NCBI RefSeq assembly: GCF_016907475.1
Contig: NZ_JAFBCA010000001.1
Coordinates: 4,774,001 to 4,838,000 of the forward strand
Source: Nocardioides cavernae
GTDB taxonomy: Bacteria > Actinomycetota > Actinomycetes > Propionibacteriales > Nocardioidaceae
Direction of reading: 5' to 3'
DNA: 64,000 bases
In this document: positions 17,179-25,805 of the stretch, one piece after another
Layout of the letters: each line of letters opens with the position of its first letter
Position numbering within the stretch: position 1 is the first letter of the stretch
Notes under the pieces: model-generated
Told to the model about the DNA's origin: nothing
Database searches by the model: none
The model's input: only the letters and a program-made list of their open reading frames with translations
Position numbers and translations under genes: made by a program

Positions 17179-17223
17179 ATCGTGGAGGACCTGGGTCACC
17201 TGATGACCCAGATCCTCCACGAT
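17179..17223. terminator. long near-perfect hairpin downstream of the lipoprotein gene
   Basis: ATCGTGGAGGA + TGGGTCA (17179-17198) pairs with TGACCCA + TCCTCCACGAT (17204-17223). That is 18 paired positions with one 2-nt internal mismatch and a 5-nt loop. No U-tract follows. It is most simply the terminator of the lipoprotein gene ahead of the second MFS gene; an attenuator or RNA element is possible. Confidence 0.6.
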
Positions 17224-17308
17224 GACCTCGACCCACGCCGGGGCTGGTGACGGTCGCGTCCGAAAATCGCAGGACGACTGTCGGTGTGGCGGGCGAGAAT
17301 GGCCGGCG

Positions 17309-18661
17309 ATGTTCATCGCGCTGATCGCTTACCTCACTCCACCCTCTCGGCTCGCCGGTCGCCTCTCGACGCAGTCGCTGTTGTTCGCGCTCGGCGAGGG
17401 CACGTTCATGGCCGGGTCCGCGGTGTTCTTCACCGAGGTCGTCGGCCTCACCGGGCCGCAGGTCGGCCTGGGCCTGACGCTGGCCGGCATCGCGGCGTTC
17501 ATCGCGGCCTACCCGATGGGCAAGCTGGTCGACCGCTTCGGCCCCAAGCGCTGCTGGGCGATCAGCTCCGCCGGCCAGGCCGCACTGGTGTGCAGCTGGC
17601 CCTTCATCGACAGCTTCGCCGGCTACGTCGCCCTGGCCGTGGCGCTCGAGGTGGTCGGGTCGCTCGGCGGCGCGGCGCACGGGGCCTACACGATCGACGT
17701 CCTCCCCGCGGCGGAGCGCGTGGAGTCGCGCGCCTACATGTACTCCGCGCTCAACGTCGGTTTCACCCTCGGCGCGCTGGCCGGCGGCATCGCGCTCGCC
17801 ACCGAGTCGTTGACGGTGATCTCGGCCCTGCCGTGGTTCACCGCGGTCGTCTTCGCCCTCAACGCCGTGAACATCACCCGGCTACCCCCGGCCTCCCACG
17901 ACCTCAAGACGACCGAGGAGCGCAAGGTCAAGGTCGAGGGTCCCGGTCCGATGCGGAACGTCGGCTGGCTCGCCGCGTCGTTCTGCGACGGCGTGCTGTG
18001 GACCAACCAGGTCATCCTCAACCTCGTCATCCCGCTATGGCTCGTGCAGAAGACCGATGCCCCGTGGGTGGTGCTGGCCTTCCTCTTCGGCACCAACACC
18101 GTCATGTGCATCCTGCTGCCGCTGGCCGCCGCGCGCGGGGTCCGCGACCTCTCGACCGGGCTGCGCGCGATCCGGATCTCCACCTTCTTCTTCATCGTGT
18201 CGTGCGTCATCACGCTGTCGACCCACCACACGCTGGGCCTGCTGACGGTCGTCCTGTTCTTCCTGGGCCACGTGACCCTCACCGGTGCCGAGCTGTTCCT
18301 GTCGGCCGCCAGCTGGACCTTCGAGGCCGAGCTGATGGACCCGCGGCGCCGCGGCGAGTACCAGGGCGCGGCCGAGCTGATGGGCACCCTGGGCCGCGTC
18401 TGGGCGCCCGCCCTCTACACGTTCCTCGTGATGGACTGGAGCTCCCTGGGCTGGCTGGTCATCGCCGCGCTCGTCACCGCGGCAAGCGTCGGCCTGCACC
18501 CGTCCGTGCACCTCGCCCGCCGCTTCCTCGAGCAGCACGTGCCGGCCGACGTCCTGGCCGACGCGACGTCCTCGGCGAAGGCGGCCGACCCCGCGCCACT
18601 GGGGCCGCCGACGGTCGACCAGCCCGCGGAGCCTGGCGGCGTGAGCCCACTCAGCTCCTGA
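17309..18661 (+). CDS. MFS transporter (copy 2)
   Basis: 450 residues with about 12 membrane helices, paralogous along its whole length to 12869-14146. Shared blocks include GEGTFMAGSAVFFTE, GAYTIDVLP, LNLVIPLWLVQKTDAPWV, and GAELFLSAASW with EYQGAAEL. The hydrophilic tail of ~45 residues is extra. The ATG at 17309 begins directly with hydrophobic sequence; its ribosome site is weak (GGCCGGCG). The substrate is unknown. It is followed by menA after 12 nt, probably as an operon. Confidence 0.85.
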   Translation: MFIALIAYLTPPSRLAGRLSTQSLLFALGEGTFMAGSAVFFTEVVGLTGPQVGLGLTLAGIAAFIAAYPMGKLVDRFGPKRCWAISSAGQAALVCSWPFIDSFAGYVALAVALEVVGSLGGAAHGAYTIDVLPAAERVESRAYMYSALNVGFTLGALAGGIALATESLTVISALPWFTAVVFALNAVNITRLPPASHDLKTTEERKVKVEGPGPMRNVGWLAASFCDGVLWTNQVILNLVIPLWLVQKTDAPWVVLAFLFGTNTVMCILLPLAAARGVRDLSTGLRAIRISTFFFIVSCVITLSTHHTLGLLTVVLFFLGHVTLTGAELFLSAASWTFEAELMDPRRRGEYQGAAELMGTLGRVWAPALYTFLVMDWSSLGWLVIAALVTAASVGLHPSVHLARRFLEQHVPADVLADATSSAKAADPAPLGPPTVDQPAEPGGVSPLSS

Positions 18662-18673
18662 CACAATCCCGCG

Positions 18674-19549
18674 GTGACCTCCTCCGCTGACTGGCTCGCC
18701 GGCGCCCGACCGCGCACCCTCCCCGCCGCGGTCGCGCCCGTGCTCGCCGGCACCGGCGTGGCGGCGTACGTCGACCAGGCGGTGTGGTGGAAGGCCCTGC
18801 TCGCCCTGGTCGTCAGCCTCGCCCTGCAGGTGGGCGTCAACTACGCCAACGACTACTCCGACGGTGTCCGCGGCACCGACGCCGACCGCGTCGGCCCGAT
18901 GCGGCTCGTCGGCTCGGGGGCGGCGTCGCCGCGCGCCGTGAAGATCGCCGCCTTCGCCGCCTTCGGCGTGGCAGCCGCGGCCGGCCTGGTGCTCGCCGCC
19001 ACGACCGCGTGGTGGCTCGTCGCGGTCGGACTCGTGTGCGTGGTCGCGGCCTGGTTCTACACCGGGGGCGAGAAGCCCTACGGCTACCTCGGCCTCGGCG
19101 AGGTGATGGTCTTCGTCTTCTTCGGCCTGGTGGCGGTCGTCGGCACGACGTACGTCCAGACCGAGACGTGGGAGTGGCCAGCCCTCTACGCCGGCGTCGG
19201 CGTCGGAGCGCTCGCCTGCGCCATCCTCGTCGCCAACAACCTGCGTGACATCCCCACCGACACCGTCGCGGGCAAGCGGACGCTTGCGGTGCGGCTCGGC
19301 GACGAGCGCACCCGCTCGGTCTACGCCTTCCTCGTGCTCGTCGCCGCCGCTGCCGTGGTCGCCGTCGCCGTCGCCACGACCTGGTGGGCACTCGTCGGAC
19401 TCGGATTCCTGGCCCGGGCGCTGCCGCCCACCCGGGCCGTCCTGGGCGGCGCCACGGGCCCGGCCCTGATCCCCGTGCTGGCCGCCACTGGCGCCGCGGA
19501 GCTGATCTGGTCGGTCCTCGTCGCGGTGCCGCTGCTCCTGGTCTCGTGA
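18674..19549 (+). CDS. menA: 1,4-dihydroxy-2-naphthoate polyprenyltransferase
   Basis: UbiA-family membrane enzyme that attaches the polyprenyl chain in menaquinone synthesis. It has 291 residues and 8-9 helices. The first Asp-rich motif is NDYSDGVRGTD (Asn59-Asp69) and the second is NNLRDIPTD (188-196), both of MenA type, followed by GKRTLAVRLG. The GTG start follows the MFS gene by 12 nt. The product feeds menG at 2822. Confidence 0.93.
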   Translation: MTSSADWLAGARPRTLPAAVAPVLAGTGVAAYVDQAVWWKALLALVVSLALQVGVNYANDYSDGVRGTDADRVGPMRLVGSGAASPRAVKIAAFAAFGVAAAAGLVLAATTAWWLVAVGLVCVVAAWFYTGGEKPYGYLGLGEVMVFVFFGLVAVVGTTYVQTETWEWPALYAGVGVGALACAILVANNLRDIPTDTVAGKRTLAVRLGDERTRSVYAFLVLVAAAAVVAVAVATTWWALVGLGFLARALPPTRAVLGGATGPALIPVLAATGAAELIWSVLVAVPLLLVS

Positions 19550-19620
19550 CGCGACTCCGCCCCTCCTCGACCAACGGAAAACGCGTGGCCCGCACGCGGC
19601 GCGCTCACTAGCGTGGCGGG

Positions 19621-20877
19621 GTGGACTACGACTTCGCCATCCTGGACTTCTCCGACGAGTCCGACGAGGCGGTCGCCCGGCGCCGCGGCTGGGTCGGTGC
19701 TGTCCTGCGCGGCTTCCGCGACCCCCGCCCCGAGGACGAGCTCATCGACCGGTGGGTACGTCACTACCGCGCCGACGAGGTCGTCGTCCGAGGCGCGTGG
19801 CTGCCCGAGGGCGAGTTCGGCGCCGGGCCGATGCCGGTCGCGACGTACGCCAGCCTCGACAAGACGCTGAACGCCGGCCGTGAGCTGCTGCCGCTGCGGA
19901 TGATCACCGACGTCACCACCAGCGCCGCCCACCGGCGCCGCGGCCTGCTGCGCCGGATGATCGAGGACGACCTCGACGACGCCGTGGCGAAGGGGGTCCC
20001 GATCGCGGCGCTGACCGCGTCCGAGGCCACCATCTACGGCCGGTGGGGCTTCGGGCCGGCGACGTTCCGGCACGGCGTGGACGTCAACACGACCACCGGC
20101 TTCGCGTTCCGGTCGTTCACCGACCCCGGCCGCGTCGAGCTCCTCGAGCCGGCTGAGGCCTGGCCGCACGTGAAGGGGGTCTTCGACACGTTCCACGCCC
20201 GGCAGCGCGGGTCGGTCGACTGGCCGGCGCAGTACGAAGACATGCACACCGGGGCCTACGACTTCAACGGCAGCGGCGGCAACCGCAAGATCCGCACCGC
20301 GGTCCACCTCGACGACGGCAGGCGCGTCGACGGCTTCGCGATCTTCAAGCACGACGAGAAGGACACCGTGAAGGTCGACGAGATGGCCGCGCTCACGCCG
20401 CAGGCGCAGCTCGGGCTGTGGTCGTTCCTGGCGTCGCTGGACCGGGTGAAGACCGTGACCTTCAACATCGTCCACCCCGACGACCCGCTGATGTGGGCGC
20501 TGGCCGACCTCAACCGGGTGAAGACCACCGAGCTCGAGGAGTTCCTCTGGCTGCGCGTCCTCGACGTCCCGCGGGCGCTCGAGGCCCGCCCCTGGGCGGC
20601 CGACGGGACGGTCGTCCTCGAGGTCGACGACCCGCAGGGACACGGGGCGGGGCGCTTCCTGGCGACCACCCGGGACGGCGTCGCGACGGTCACCCGCACC
20701 GACGACGAGGCGACCGTCCGGGTCACGGCCGAGACCCTCGGCGCGCTCTACCTCGGCAACGTGCCGGTGCCGCAGCTGCGCCGGGCCGGGCGGGTCGACG
20801 GCGCGGACGACGACGTACGACGCTTCGCCGCGATGGCGGACCTCCGCGAGCCGGCCTACAACCTCACGGGGTTCTGA
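19621..20877 (+). CDS. Eis-family GNAT acetyltransferase
   Basis: 418 residues: a GNAT domain, a second GNAT-like domain and an SCP2-like C-terminal domain, the tripartite plan of Eis. The acetyl-CoA loop is at about 104-110 (HRRRGLL). Tyr139 (SEATIYGRWGFG) matches the Eis catalytic Tyr. The chain ends in Phe418, whose carboxylate is the general base in Eis. The GTG start is 6 nt after TAGCGT (leaderless). Eis enzymes acetylate aminoglycosides and other amines; the natural substrate here is unknown. The 3' end overlaps the convergent next gene by 14 nt. Confidence 0.85.
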   Translation: MDYDFAILDFSDESDEAVARRRGWVGAVLRGFRDPRPEDELIDRWVRHYRADEVVVRGAWLPEGEFGAGPMPVATYASLDKTLNAGRELLPLRMITDVTTSAAHRRRGLLRRMIEDDLDDAVAKGVPIAALTASEATIYGRWGFGPATFRHGVDVNTTTGFAFRSFTDPGRVELLEPAEAWPHVKGVFDTFHARQRGSVDWPAQYEDMHTGAYDFNGSGGNRKIRTAVHLDDGRRVDGFAIFKHDEKDTVKVDEMAALTPQAQLGLWSFLASLDRVKTVTFNIVHPDDPLMWALADLNRVKTTELEEFLWLRVLDVPRALEARPWAADGTVVLEVDDPQGHGAGRFLATTRDGVATVTRTDDEATVRVTAETLGALYLGNVPVPQLRRAGRVDGADDDVRRFAAMADLREPAYNLTGF

Positions 20878-21946
20878 GGTCGAGGTCGGCGCCGAGGAGC
20901 GACCTCAGCCGGGTCGCCTCGGCCGCCAGCCCCGCCGACGCCGGGGCGTCGACCTCGAGCACGTCGGCCCGGACCCGCCACGTGCCTGCCACGACGCCGT
21001 CGACCAGCACGGGGTTGGCCCCGCGCGTCATGGAGGTGCGGTGCCCGGCCGGCACGACCCAGGTGTCCTGGGTGCCCGGGCCCATCACCCAGTCGTCCTT
21101 GCCCGGCAGCAGCACCACCGTCGGTTCGGGCCGGGTGGTCCCGAGGTCGTCGACCCGGGACGCGAGGTGCCAGCGCGCCTCGCCCTCGACGTCGACCTCG
21201 ACGAGGTCGCCCTCGACCTCGCGCCACCACCGCTCCAGCCGCTTCCGGCCGGCGCTCAACCCGCCGCCGAGCCAGTGGTCGACGAGCCCCGGCGTGGTCG
21301 GGCCGTAGGCGTCGACGTACTCGAGGACGGCGCGCGGTCCGGCCTCCTCGAGGTCCGGCACGCCGGCCCACCCGGGCGCCAGCGCGGGGCTCTGCAGCTC
21401 CAGTGGGCCGAAGAGGTCCGGGCCGAGCACGATGTCGCCCTGCCACGCGAAGGGCTTGAGGAAGGTGTGGTTGGGCTGCGCGAACTCCTTCGCCAGGTGG
21501 GCGAAGCGCTGATGCCCGGCGAGCACGTCGGCGACCGCCTGCGGTGGCACCGGACCGGACGCGACGACCTCGCGGACGACCGCCCGCAGGTCGGGCCACT
21601 CGTCGGGAGCGAGCCGGTAGTGCTCGACCCAGCTCCTCAGCGCCCACTGCCGTCCCGCCGACCGGAGCGCGAGGTAGGCGCCGGCGGTCTCGGGCGCCAT
21701 CACCTGCACCGACCCGCGGAACGAGAACGTGCGCACCAGCCGGCCGTCGGTCAGGGCACGCTGCACCTCCCCCGGCTCGCCCGGCGACGCGAGCCGACGG
21801 CGTACGGACAGGTCGGGGTCGGAGCCGAAGACGGACACCGCCGCCAGCGTCCGGACGACCTCGGTCGGGTCGGCCGCGCCCGCGAGCAGGTGCTGACGGC
21901 GCATCCGCCAGGCGAGCGCCTGGCTCCGCGTCACCCGCAGCTGCAC
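20864..21946 (-). CDS. winged-helix (HTH_42/YcaQ-like) protein
   Basis: 360 residues of the HTH_42 family, tandem winged-helix modules related to the AlkZ/YcaQ DNA glycosylases. Recognisable parts are QALAWRMRRQHL at the start, FRGSVQVMAPETAGAYLALR near 72-94, and GDIVLGPDLFG and LVDHWLGG later. A DNA-repair role is suggested by kinship only, since the glycosylase Gln motif is not clearly intact. The GTG start is accepted from the family start. Confidence 0.7.
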   Translation of the reverse strand: MQLRVTRSQALAWRMRRQHLLAGAADPTEVVRTLAAVSVFGSDPDLSVRRRLASPGEPGEVQRALTDGRLVRTFSFRGSVQVMAPETAGAYLALRSAGRQWALRSWVEHYRLAPDEWPDLRAVVREVVASGPVPPQAVADVLAGHQRFAHLAKEFAQPNHTFLKPFAWQGDIVLGPDLFGPLELQSPALAPGWAGVPDLEEAGPRAVLEYVDAYGPTTPGLVDHWLGGGLSAGRKRLERWWREVEGDLVEVDVEGEARWHLASRVDDLGTTRPEPTVVLLPGKDDWVMGPGTQDTWVVPAGHRTSMTRGANPVLVDGVVAGTWRVRADVLEVDAPASAGLAAEATRLRSLLGADLDLRTP

Positions 21947-21961
21947 CGGATCAGGCTCGCG

Positions 21962-22225
21962 TCAGTCCTGGTCCTCGCGCGCCTTGCGCTCCTCGAAGGC
22001 CGCAGACGCCCGGGACGCGCGCGACTCGACGCGCTGCGCGAAGGCCTCGCGCTGCCGGTTGAGGATGAAGTAGGACGCGATGCCGGAGATAAGGAAGGCG
22101 AGGATCACGGCCCAGAAGAGGTTGTAGCGGCCGTCGAAGACGAGGGCCATCACGCCCACGACGACACCGAACGATGCCACGAACAGCACGACCCGCATGG
22201 CGGTGTAGACAACGAACTCCTTCAC
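21962..22225 (-). CDS. DUF4229 small membrane protein
   Basis: 87 residues with two membrane helices (about 5-30 and 36-53) and a basic helical tail (NRQREAFAQRVESRASRAS). It matches the actinobacterial DUF4229 pattern; the function is not known. The GTG start lies 6 nt from a TAGGCT -10 (leaderless). It is divergent from the next small gene. Confidence 0.8.
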   Translation of the reverse strand: MKEFVVYTAMRVVLFVASFGVVVGVMALVFDGRYNLFWAVILAFLISGIASYFILNRQREAFAQRVESRASRASAAFEERKAREDQD

Positions 22226-22261
22226 GCCCCCAGCCTAGGCTCCCCCGACTACATTGGAGGA

Positions 22262-22438
22262 ATGCTGAAGGTCCTGCTCGTCGTCGCCCTGATCGCGGTC
22301 GTCGTGTGGTTCCTCGTCAGGCTGACGCTGCGTCGTCTCGACGGAGGTGGGCCGTCACGCCCGCGGGTGATCGGCCCCGACGACGACCCCGACTTCCTGC
22401 GCAACCTCGACCGGCCCCGCAAGCCCGAGGACGACTGA
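22262..22438 (+). CDS. small membrane protein, antisense to the end of ccsB
   Basis: 58 residues: one helix (about 3-19), a basic stop (RLTLRRL), then a Pro/Asp-rich tail ending DRPRKPEDD. The ATG has GGAGG directly before it and TACATT 6 nt upstream as a -10. It overlaps the 3' end of ccsB by 84 bp in a convergent arrangement, which is unusual. No family is recognised. Confidence 0.6.
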   Translation: MLKVLLVVALIAVVVWFLVRLTLRRLDGGGPSRPRVIGPDDDPDFLRNLDRPRKPEDD

Positions 22439-23404
22439 CATCTCCGGCGCGGCTCCCTCGGCGTAGGAGTGCTGGCTGCTGGAGCTGAAGAAGTTGATGC
22501 CGATGAAGTTGAACCACAGCGTCGCGGCACCGACCAGCGCCAGGATCGCCGCGTTGCGACCGCGCCAGCCCGCGGTCGCGCGGGCGTGCAGGTAGGCGGC
22601 GTAGACCACCCACGTGATGAAGGCCCACACCTCCTTGGGGTCCCAGTTCCAGTAGGCCCCCCACGCCTGGTGCGCCCAGATCGGACCGGTGATCAGGACG
22701 GCGAAGGTCCACACCGGGAAGCCGAAGGCGTGCATCCGGTAGGACAGCCGGTCGAGGACCTTGGGCTCGGGCACGCGGGCGAGGTAGCCCGTGGTCGCCG
22801 ACGAGCGTGCCTTGACGAGGTAGAGCCCCGAGAGCAGCGCACCCAGGGTGAAGGCGCCGGTGGAGATCACCGCCGACACCACGTGGATCACGAGCCAGGG
22901 CGAGTTGAGCGCGTCGGGCAGCGGCAGCACCGCGTCGTCGAGGCCGAGGAACGCCGCCATCAGGGCGGCCACCACGAAGGTCGTGACGAGCGGCCCGAGC
23001 CACTCGATGTCGATCCGCAGCGTGGCCAGCACGAAGATCAGCGCGACCACGAAGGTGCCCGAGATCGTGAACTCGTACATGTTGCCCCAGGGCACCCGGT
23101 TGGGGTCGGCCGCGAGACCACGCGCGACGAGGGCCACGAAGTGCACGAGGACGGCGAAGACGGTGAGGACGAGACCCAGGCGGCCGGCCACCTCGCCGCG
23201 GCGGCTCGGGGCGGGCTCCTGGTCGACCGCGACGGCGTTGCTCGCACCGTGTCCGTCCGCGCCGACGGACACGGGCTCGACCTCCTTGCTCGCCGTGCGC
23301 AGGGTCGCCAGCTCGAAGAAGTAGGCCAGCATCGCGAGGAAGTAGAGCACCGCGGCGGCGATGACCGCCTCGTAGCTGAACACCTCCCACTGTGCGTCGG
23401 TCAC
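22355..23404 (-). CDS. ccsB: cytochrome c assembly protein CcsB (CcsA/ResC type)
   Basis: Haem-handling subunit of system II cytochrome c maturation, which exports haem and ligates it to apocytochromes with ResB. It has 349 residues and about 8 helices. The periplasmic WWD motif WGAYWNWDPKEVW is at 248-260, with conserved His in VIHVVSA, SYRMHAFG and AAYLHARA. The GTG start overlaps the resB stop (GTGA). After the usual C-terminal SQHSYA, a 35-residue tail reads through DNA antisense to the 22262 gene. Confidence 0.9.
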   Translation of the reverse strand: MTDAQWEVFSYEAVIAAAVLYFLAMLAYFFELATLRTASKEVEPVSVGADGHGASNAVAVDQEPAPSRRGEVAGRLGLVLTVFAVLVHFVALVARGLAADPNRVPWGNMYEFTISGTFVVALIFVLATLRIDIEWLGPLVTTFVVAALMAAFLGLDDAVLPLPDALNSPWLVIHVVSAVISTGAFTLGALLSGLYLVKARSSATTGYLARVPEPKVLDRLSYRMHAFGFPVWTFAVLITGPIWAHQAWGAYWNWDPKEVWAFITWVVYAAYLHARATAGWRGRNAAILALVGAATLWFNFIGINFFSSSSQHSYAEGAAPEMSVVLGLAGPVEVAQEVGVVVGADHPRA

Positions 23405-25059
23405 GACTCGTCCTTCCTGTTGCTGTCGGTCTTCACGCCCGTCTCCTCGTGCAAGGCTGCCACGACCTCCCCGAGCTCGGCGGCGCCGTCCTCGGGGTCC
23501 CCACCGGACGACCGGTCGAGGCGGGCGACCTCGACGAGCGTGGTGCCGTCGTCCTGCCGGCGCGCGCGCACCCACATCCGGCGCGGGCGCACGAAGAGCG
23601 AGCCCAGCAGGCCGAGGAGTGCGACGACGACCCCGGTGAGCGCGACCAACGAACCCGGGCTGCGGCTGACCTGGATCTTGTTCCACCGCTGCAGGCCGTC
23701 GAACGTCACCGTGCCGAGGCCGTCGGGCAGCGTCGCGGTCTCGCCGGGGCGCAGGTCCATGCGGTACGGCTGGCCGTTGGGCTTCGTCACCTGGGTGGCG
23801 TCGGCCTTGTCGAGCACGTAGACCGACGAGGCCGACCCGTCCTGGAGGCCGAGGTCGCCGGTCCACAGGCTCATCGAGATGAGCGGGTCCAACGCCTCGC
23901 CGAAGACCGACGCCGGCATCGTGAGGTTGCCGTCGGCGTCGCGGCCCATCGCGAAGGTCGGGTAGAAGGCGCCCTCGAGGCCGATCTGGCCGGGCTTGGC
24001 GAACGGCGCCTTGACGACGCCGAACGACTCGAACGTCTGCGCGTTGGTCGGCAGGAAGACCACGGGGCCGCTCTTGGCGACCTCGCCCTCGCCGTCGCGG
24101 ATCGTGATGACCGGCGCGTAGCCGTGGCCGATGAGGAAGACGTCGGTGCCGCCGATGGACAGCGGGTGGTTGACCTTGAGGTCGTAGGTCTTGTCCTCGC
24201 CGCCCGGCTCGGTCGTGTAGTCGAGCTTCGCGACGAACTCGCGCGCCATCCCGGCCCGCTTGCCCTCGGTCAGCCAGTCGACGTCGAAGTCGGTGATGCT
24301 GAAGGAGAACGGCTCCATCACGTCGGGGTCGAAGAGCGCGCCCGGGGCGAAGTCGTCGTACTGGGTGAGGTTGTTGGAGAAGCCGTAGTCGTCACCGTTG
24401 AGCAGGATGACGCCGCCCTTGTAGCCGAACAGGCTGCCGGCGGCGACACCCACGAGCACGACGATCACGGCGAGGTGGAAGACCAGGTTGCCGGCCTCGC
24501 GGAGGTGGCCGCGCTCGGCGGCGACCGCATCGGACTCGCCCTCGACGTAGAGGACGCGGAAGCGCCGCCCCTTCATCACGCGCGCGGCTCGGGCCAGGAC
24601 GGCGTCGGGGTCCTCGTCGGTGGTGTACGACGTGCTCTCCGGCAGGCGCGAGAGGTGGCGGGGCGCCTTCGGGGGCTTGGCGCGCAGGGCGCGGTAGTAG
24701 ACGAACAGGCGCGGGATGATGCAGCCCACCAGCGAGATCATCAGCAGGATGTAGATCGCGGCGAACCACACCGAGCCGTAGACCGAGAACAGGTCGAGGC
24801 GGTCCCAGATCGGCGCGAGCCGCGGGTGGTCGTCGCGCCACTGGCTGACGGCGAGGGAGTCGATGTTCTCCTGGGGGATCACCGAGCCGGGGATCGCTGC
24901 GAGCGCCAGCAGCAGGAGCAGCACCAGCGCGGTGCGCATCGAGGTGAGCTGGCGCCACGACCACCGGGCCAGCTCGCGGGCCGTGAGGTCGCTCGGGAGC
25001 GCGGTCGCCTGACGGTCGTCGGAGGGCCGCTGCCGCAGGTCGGGCTGGAGGTCGGTCAC
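23401..25059 (-). CDS. resB: cytochrome c biogenesis protein ResB
   Basis: Ccs1/ResB partner of CcsB in system II, 552 residues. Three N-terminal helices (MRTALVLLLLLALAAIPG, the WFAAIYILLMISLVG helix, and NLVFHLAVIVVLVG) are followed by a large extracytoplasmic domain and a last helix near the C-terminus. Conserved LREAGNLVFHLAV carries the His thought to contact haem. The GTG start overlaps the ccdA stop (GTGA). Confidence 0.92.
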   Translation of the reverse strand: MTDLQPDLRQRPSDDRQATALPSDLTARELARWSWRQLTSMRTALVLLLLLALAAIPGSVIPQENIDSLAVSQWRDDHPRLAPIWDRLDLFSVYGSVWFAAIYILLMISLVGCIIPRLFVYYRALRAKPPKAPRHLSRLPESTSYTTDEDPDAVLARAARVMKGRRFRVLYVEGESDAVAAERGHLREAGNLVFHLAVIVVLVGVAAGSLFGYKGGVILLNGDDYGFSNNLTQYDDFAPGALFDPDVMEPFSFSITDFDVDWLTEGKRAGMAREFVAKLDYTTEPGGEDKTYDLKVNHPLSIGGTDVFLIGHGYAPVITIRDGEGEVAKSGPVVFLPTNAQTFESFGVVKAPFAKPGQIGLEGAFYPTFAMGRDADGNLTMPASVFGEALDPLISMSLWTGDLGLQDGSASSVYVLDKADATQVTKPNGQPYRMDLRPGETATLPDGLGTVTFDGLQRWNKIQVSRSPGSLVALTGVVVALLGLLGSLFVRPRRMWVRARRQDDGTTLVEVARLDRSSGGDPEDGAAELGEVVAALHEETGVKTDSNRKDES

Positions 25060-25805
25060 ACCGGCACCGTGAATCCCTGGACCACCTGCAGCTGGAGCCA
25101 CTGGACGATGCGGTCCCACCAACCGGTCACGAGCAGGATGCCGACCAGGATCATCATCACGCCGCCGAGGCGTACGACGAGCATCTGGTGGCGGCGGATC
25201 ACGGCGAACGCGCCCAGCATGCGCCGGTAGGCGAAGGCCGCGGCGATGAACGGCAGCCCGAGGCCGAGCGCGAAGACCGCCGAGAGCAGCGCGCCGCGAG
25301 CGGCGGTCGCCTCGTTGACCGACAGCACGTTGATCGCCGCCAGGGTGGGGCCGACGCACGGTGTCCAGCCGACGCCGAAGAGGAAGCCGAGCAGCGGCGC
25401 CGCCGCCAGCCCGACGGCGGGCACCTTGTGGATGCGCCAGTCGCGCTGCAGGAAGCCGAACGCACCGAGGAACGCGACGCCGAGCAGGATCGTGATGACC
25501 CCGAGGACGACGTTGAGCTGGCGCGTGTGGGTGAACAGCCACGCCCCGGCCGCGCCGGTGAGGCTGCCCAGCAGCACGAAGACGACGGAGAAGCCGAGCA
25601 CGAAGAGCGTCGCGCCGAGCACCATCCGGCCGCGGCGCGCCTGGTCGAGGTCTCCCCCGGAGATGCCGGTGGCGTAGGACAGGTAGCCGGGCAGCAGCGG
25701 GATGACGCAGGGGCTGAAGAACGAGATCAGGCCGGCGGCGAGGGCGACCGGGAGGGCCAGCACCATCGACCCGGACAGGGCCGTCTCCTGGAACCAGTCA
25801 CTCAT
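25056..25805 (-). CDS. ccdA: cytochrome c biogenesis / thiol-disulfide transporter CcdA
   Basis: Six-helix membrane protein that carries reducing equivalents outward to keep apocytochrome c and ResA reduced. It has 249 residues. The redox cysteines sit in the paired motifs SFFSPCVIPLLPG (Cys33) and GWTPCVGPTLAA. The ATG at 25805 overlaps the resA end by 8 nt and fits the family start better than the upstream ATG. Confidence 0.93.
   Translation of the reverse strand: MSDWFQETALSGSMVLALPVALAAGLISFFSPCVIPLLPGYLSYATGISGGDLDQARRGRMVLGATLFVLGFSVVFVLLGSLTGAAGAWLFTHTRQLNVVLGVITILLGVAFLGAFGFLQRDWRIHKVPAVGLAAAPLLGFLFGVGWTPCVGPTLAAINVLSVNEATAARGALLSAVFALGLGLPFIAAAFAYRRMLGAFAVIRRHQMLVVRLGGVMMILVGILLVTGWWDRIVQWLQLQVVQGFTVPV

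Noticed and set aside
22355..23866. ccsB starting far upstream inside resB
   Set aside because: The added sequence is an Arg-rich antisense-like frame; the GTG at 23404 gives a family-length protein and a GTGA overlap.
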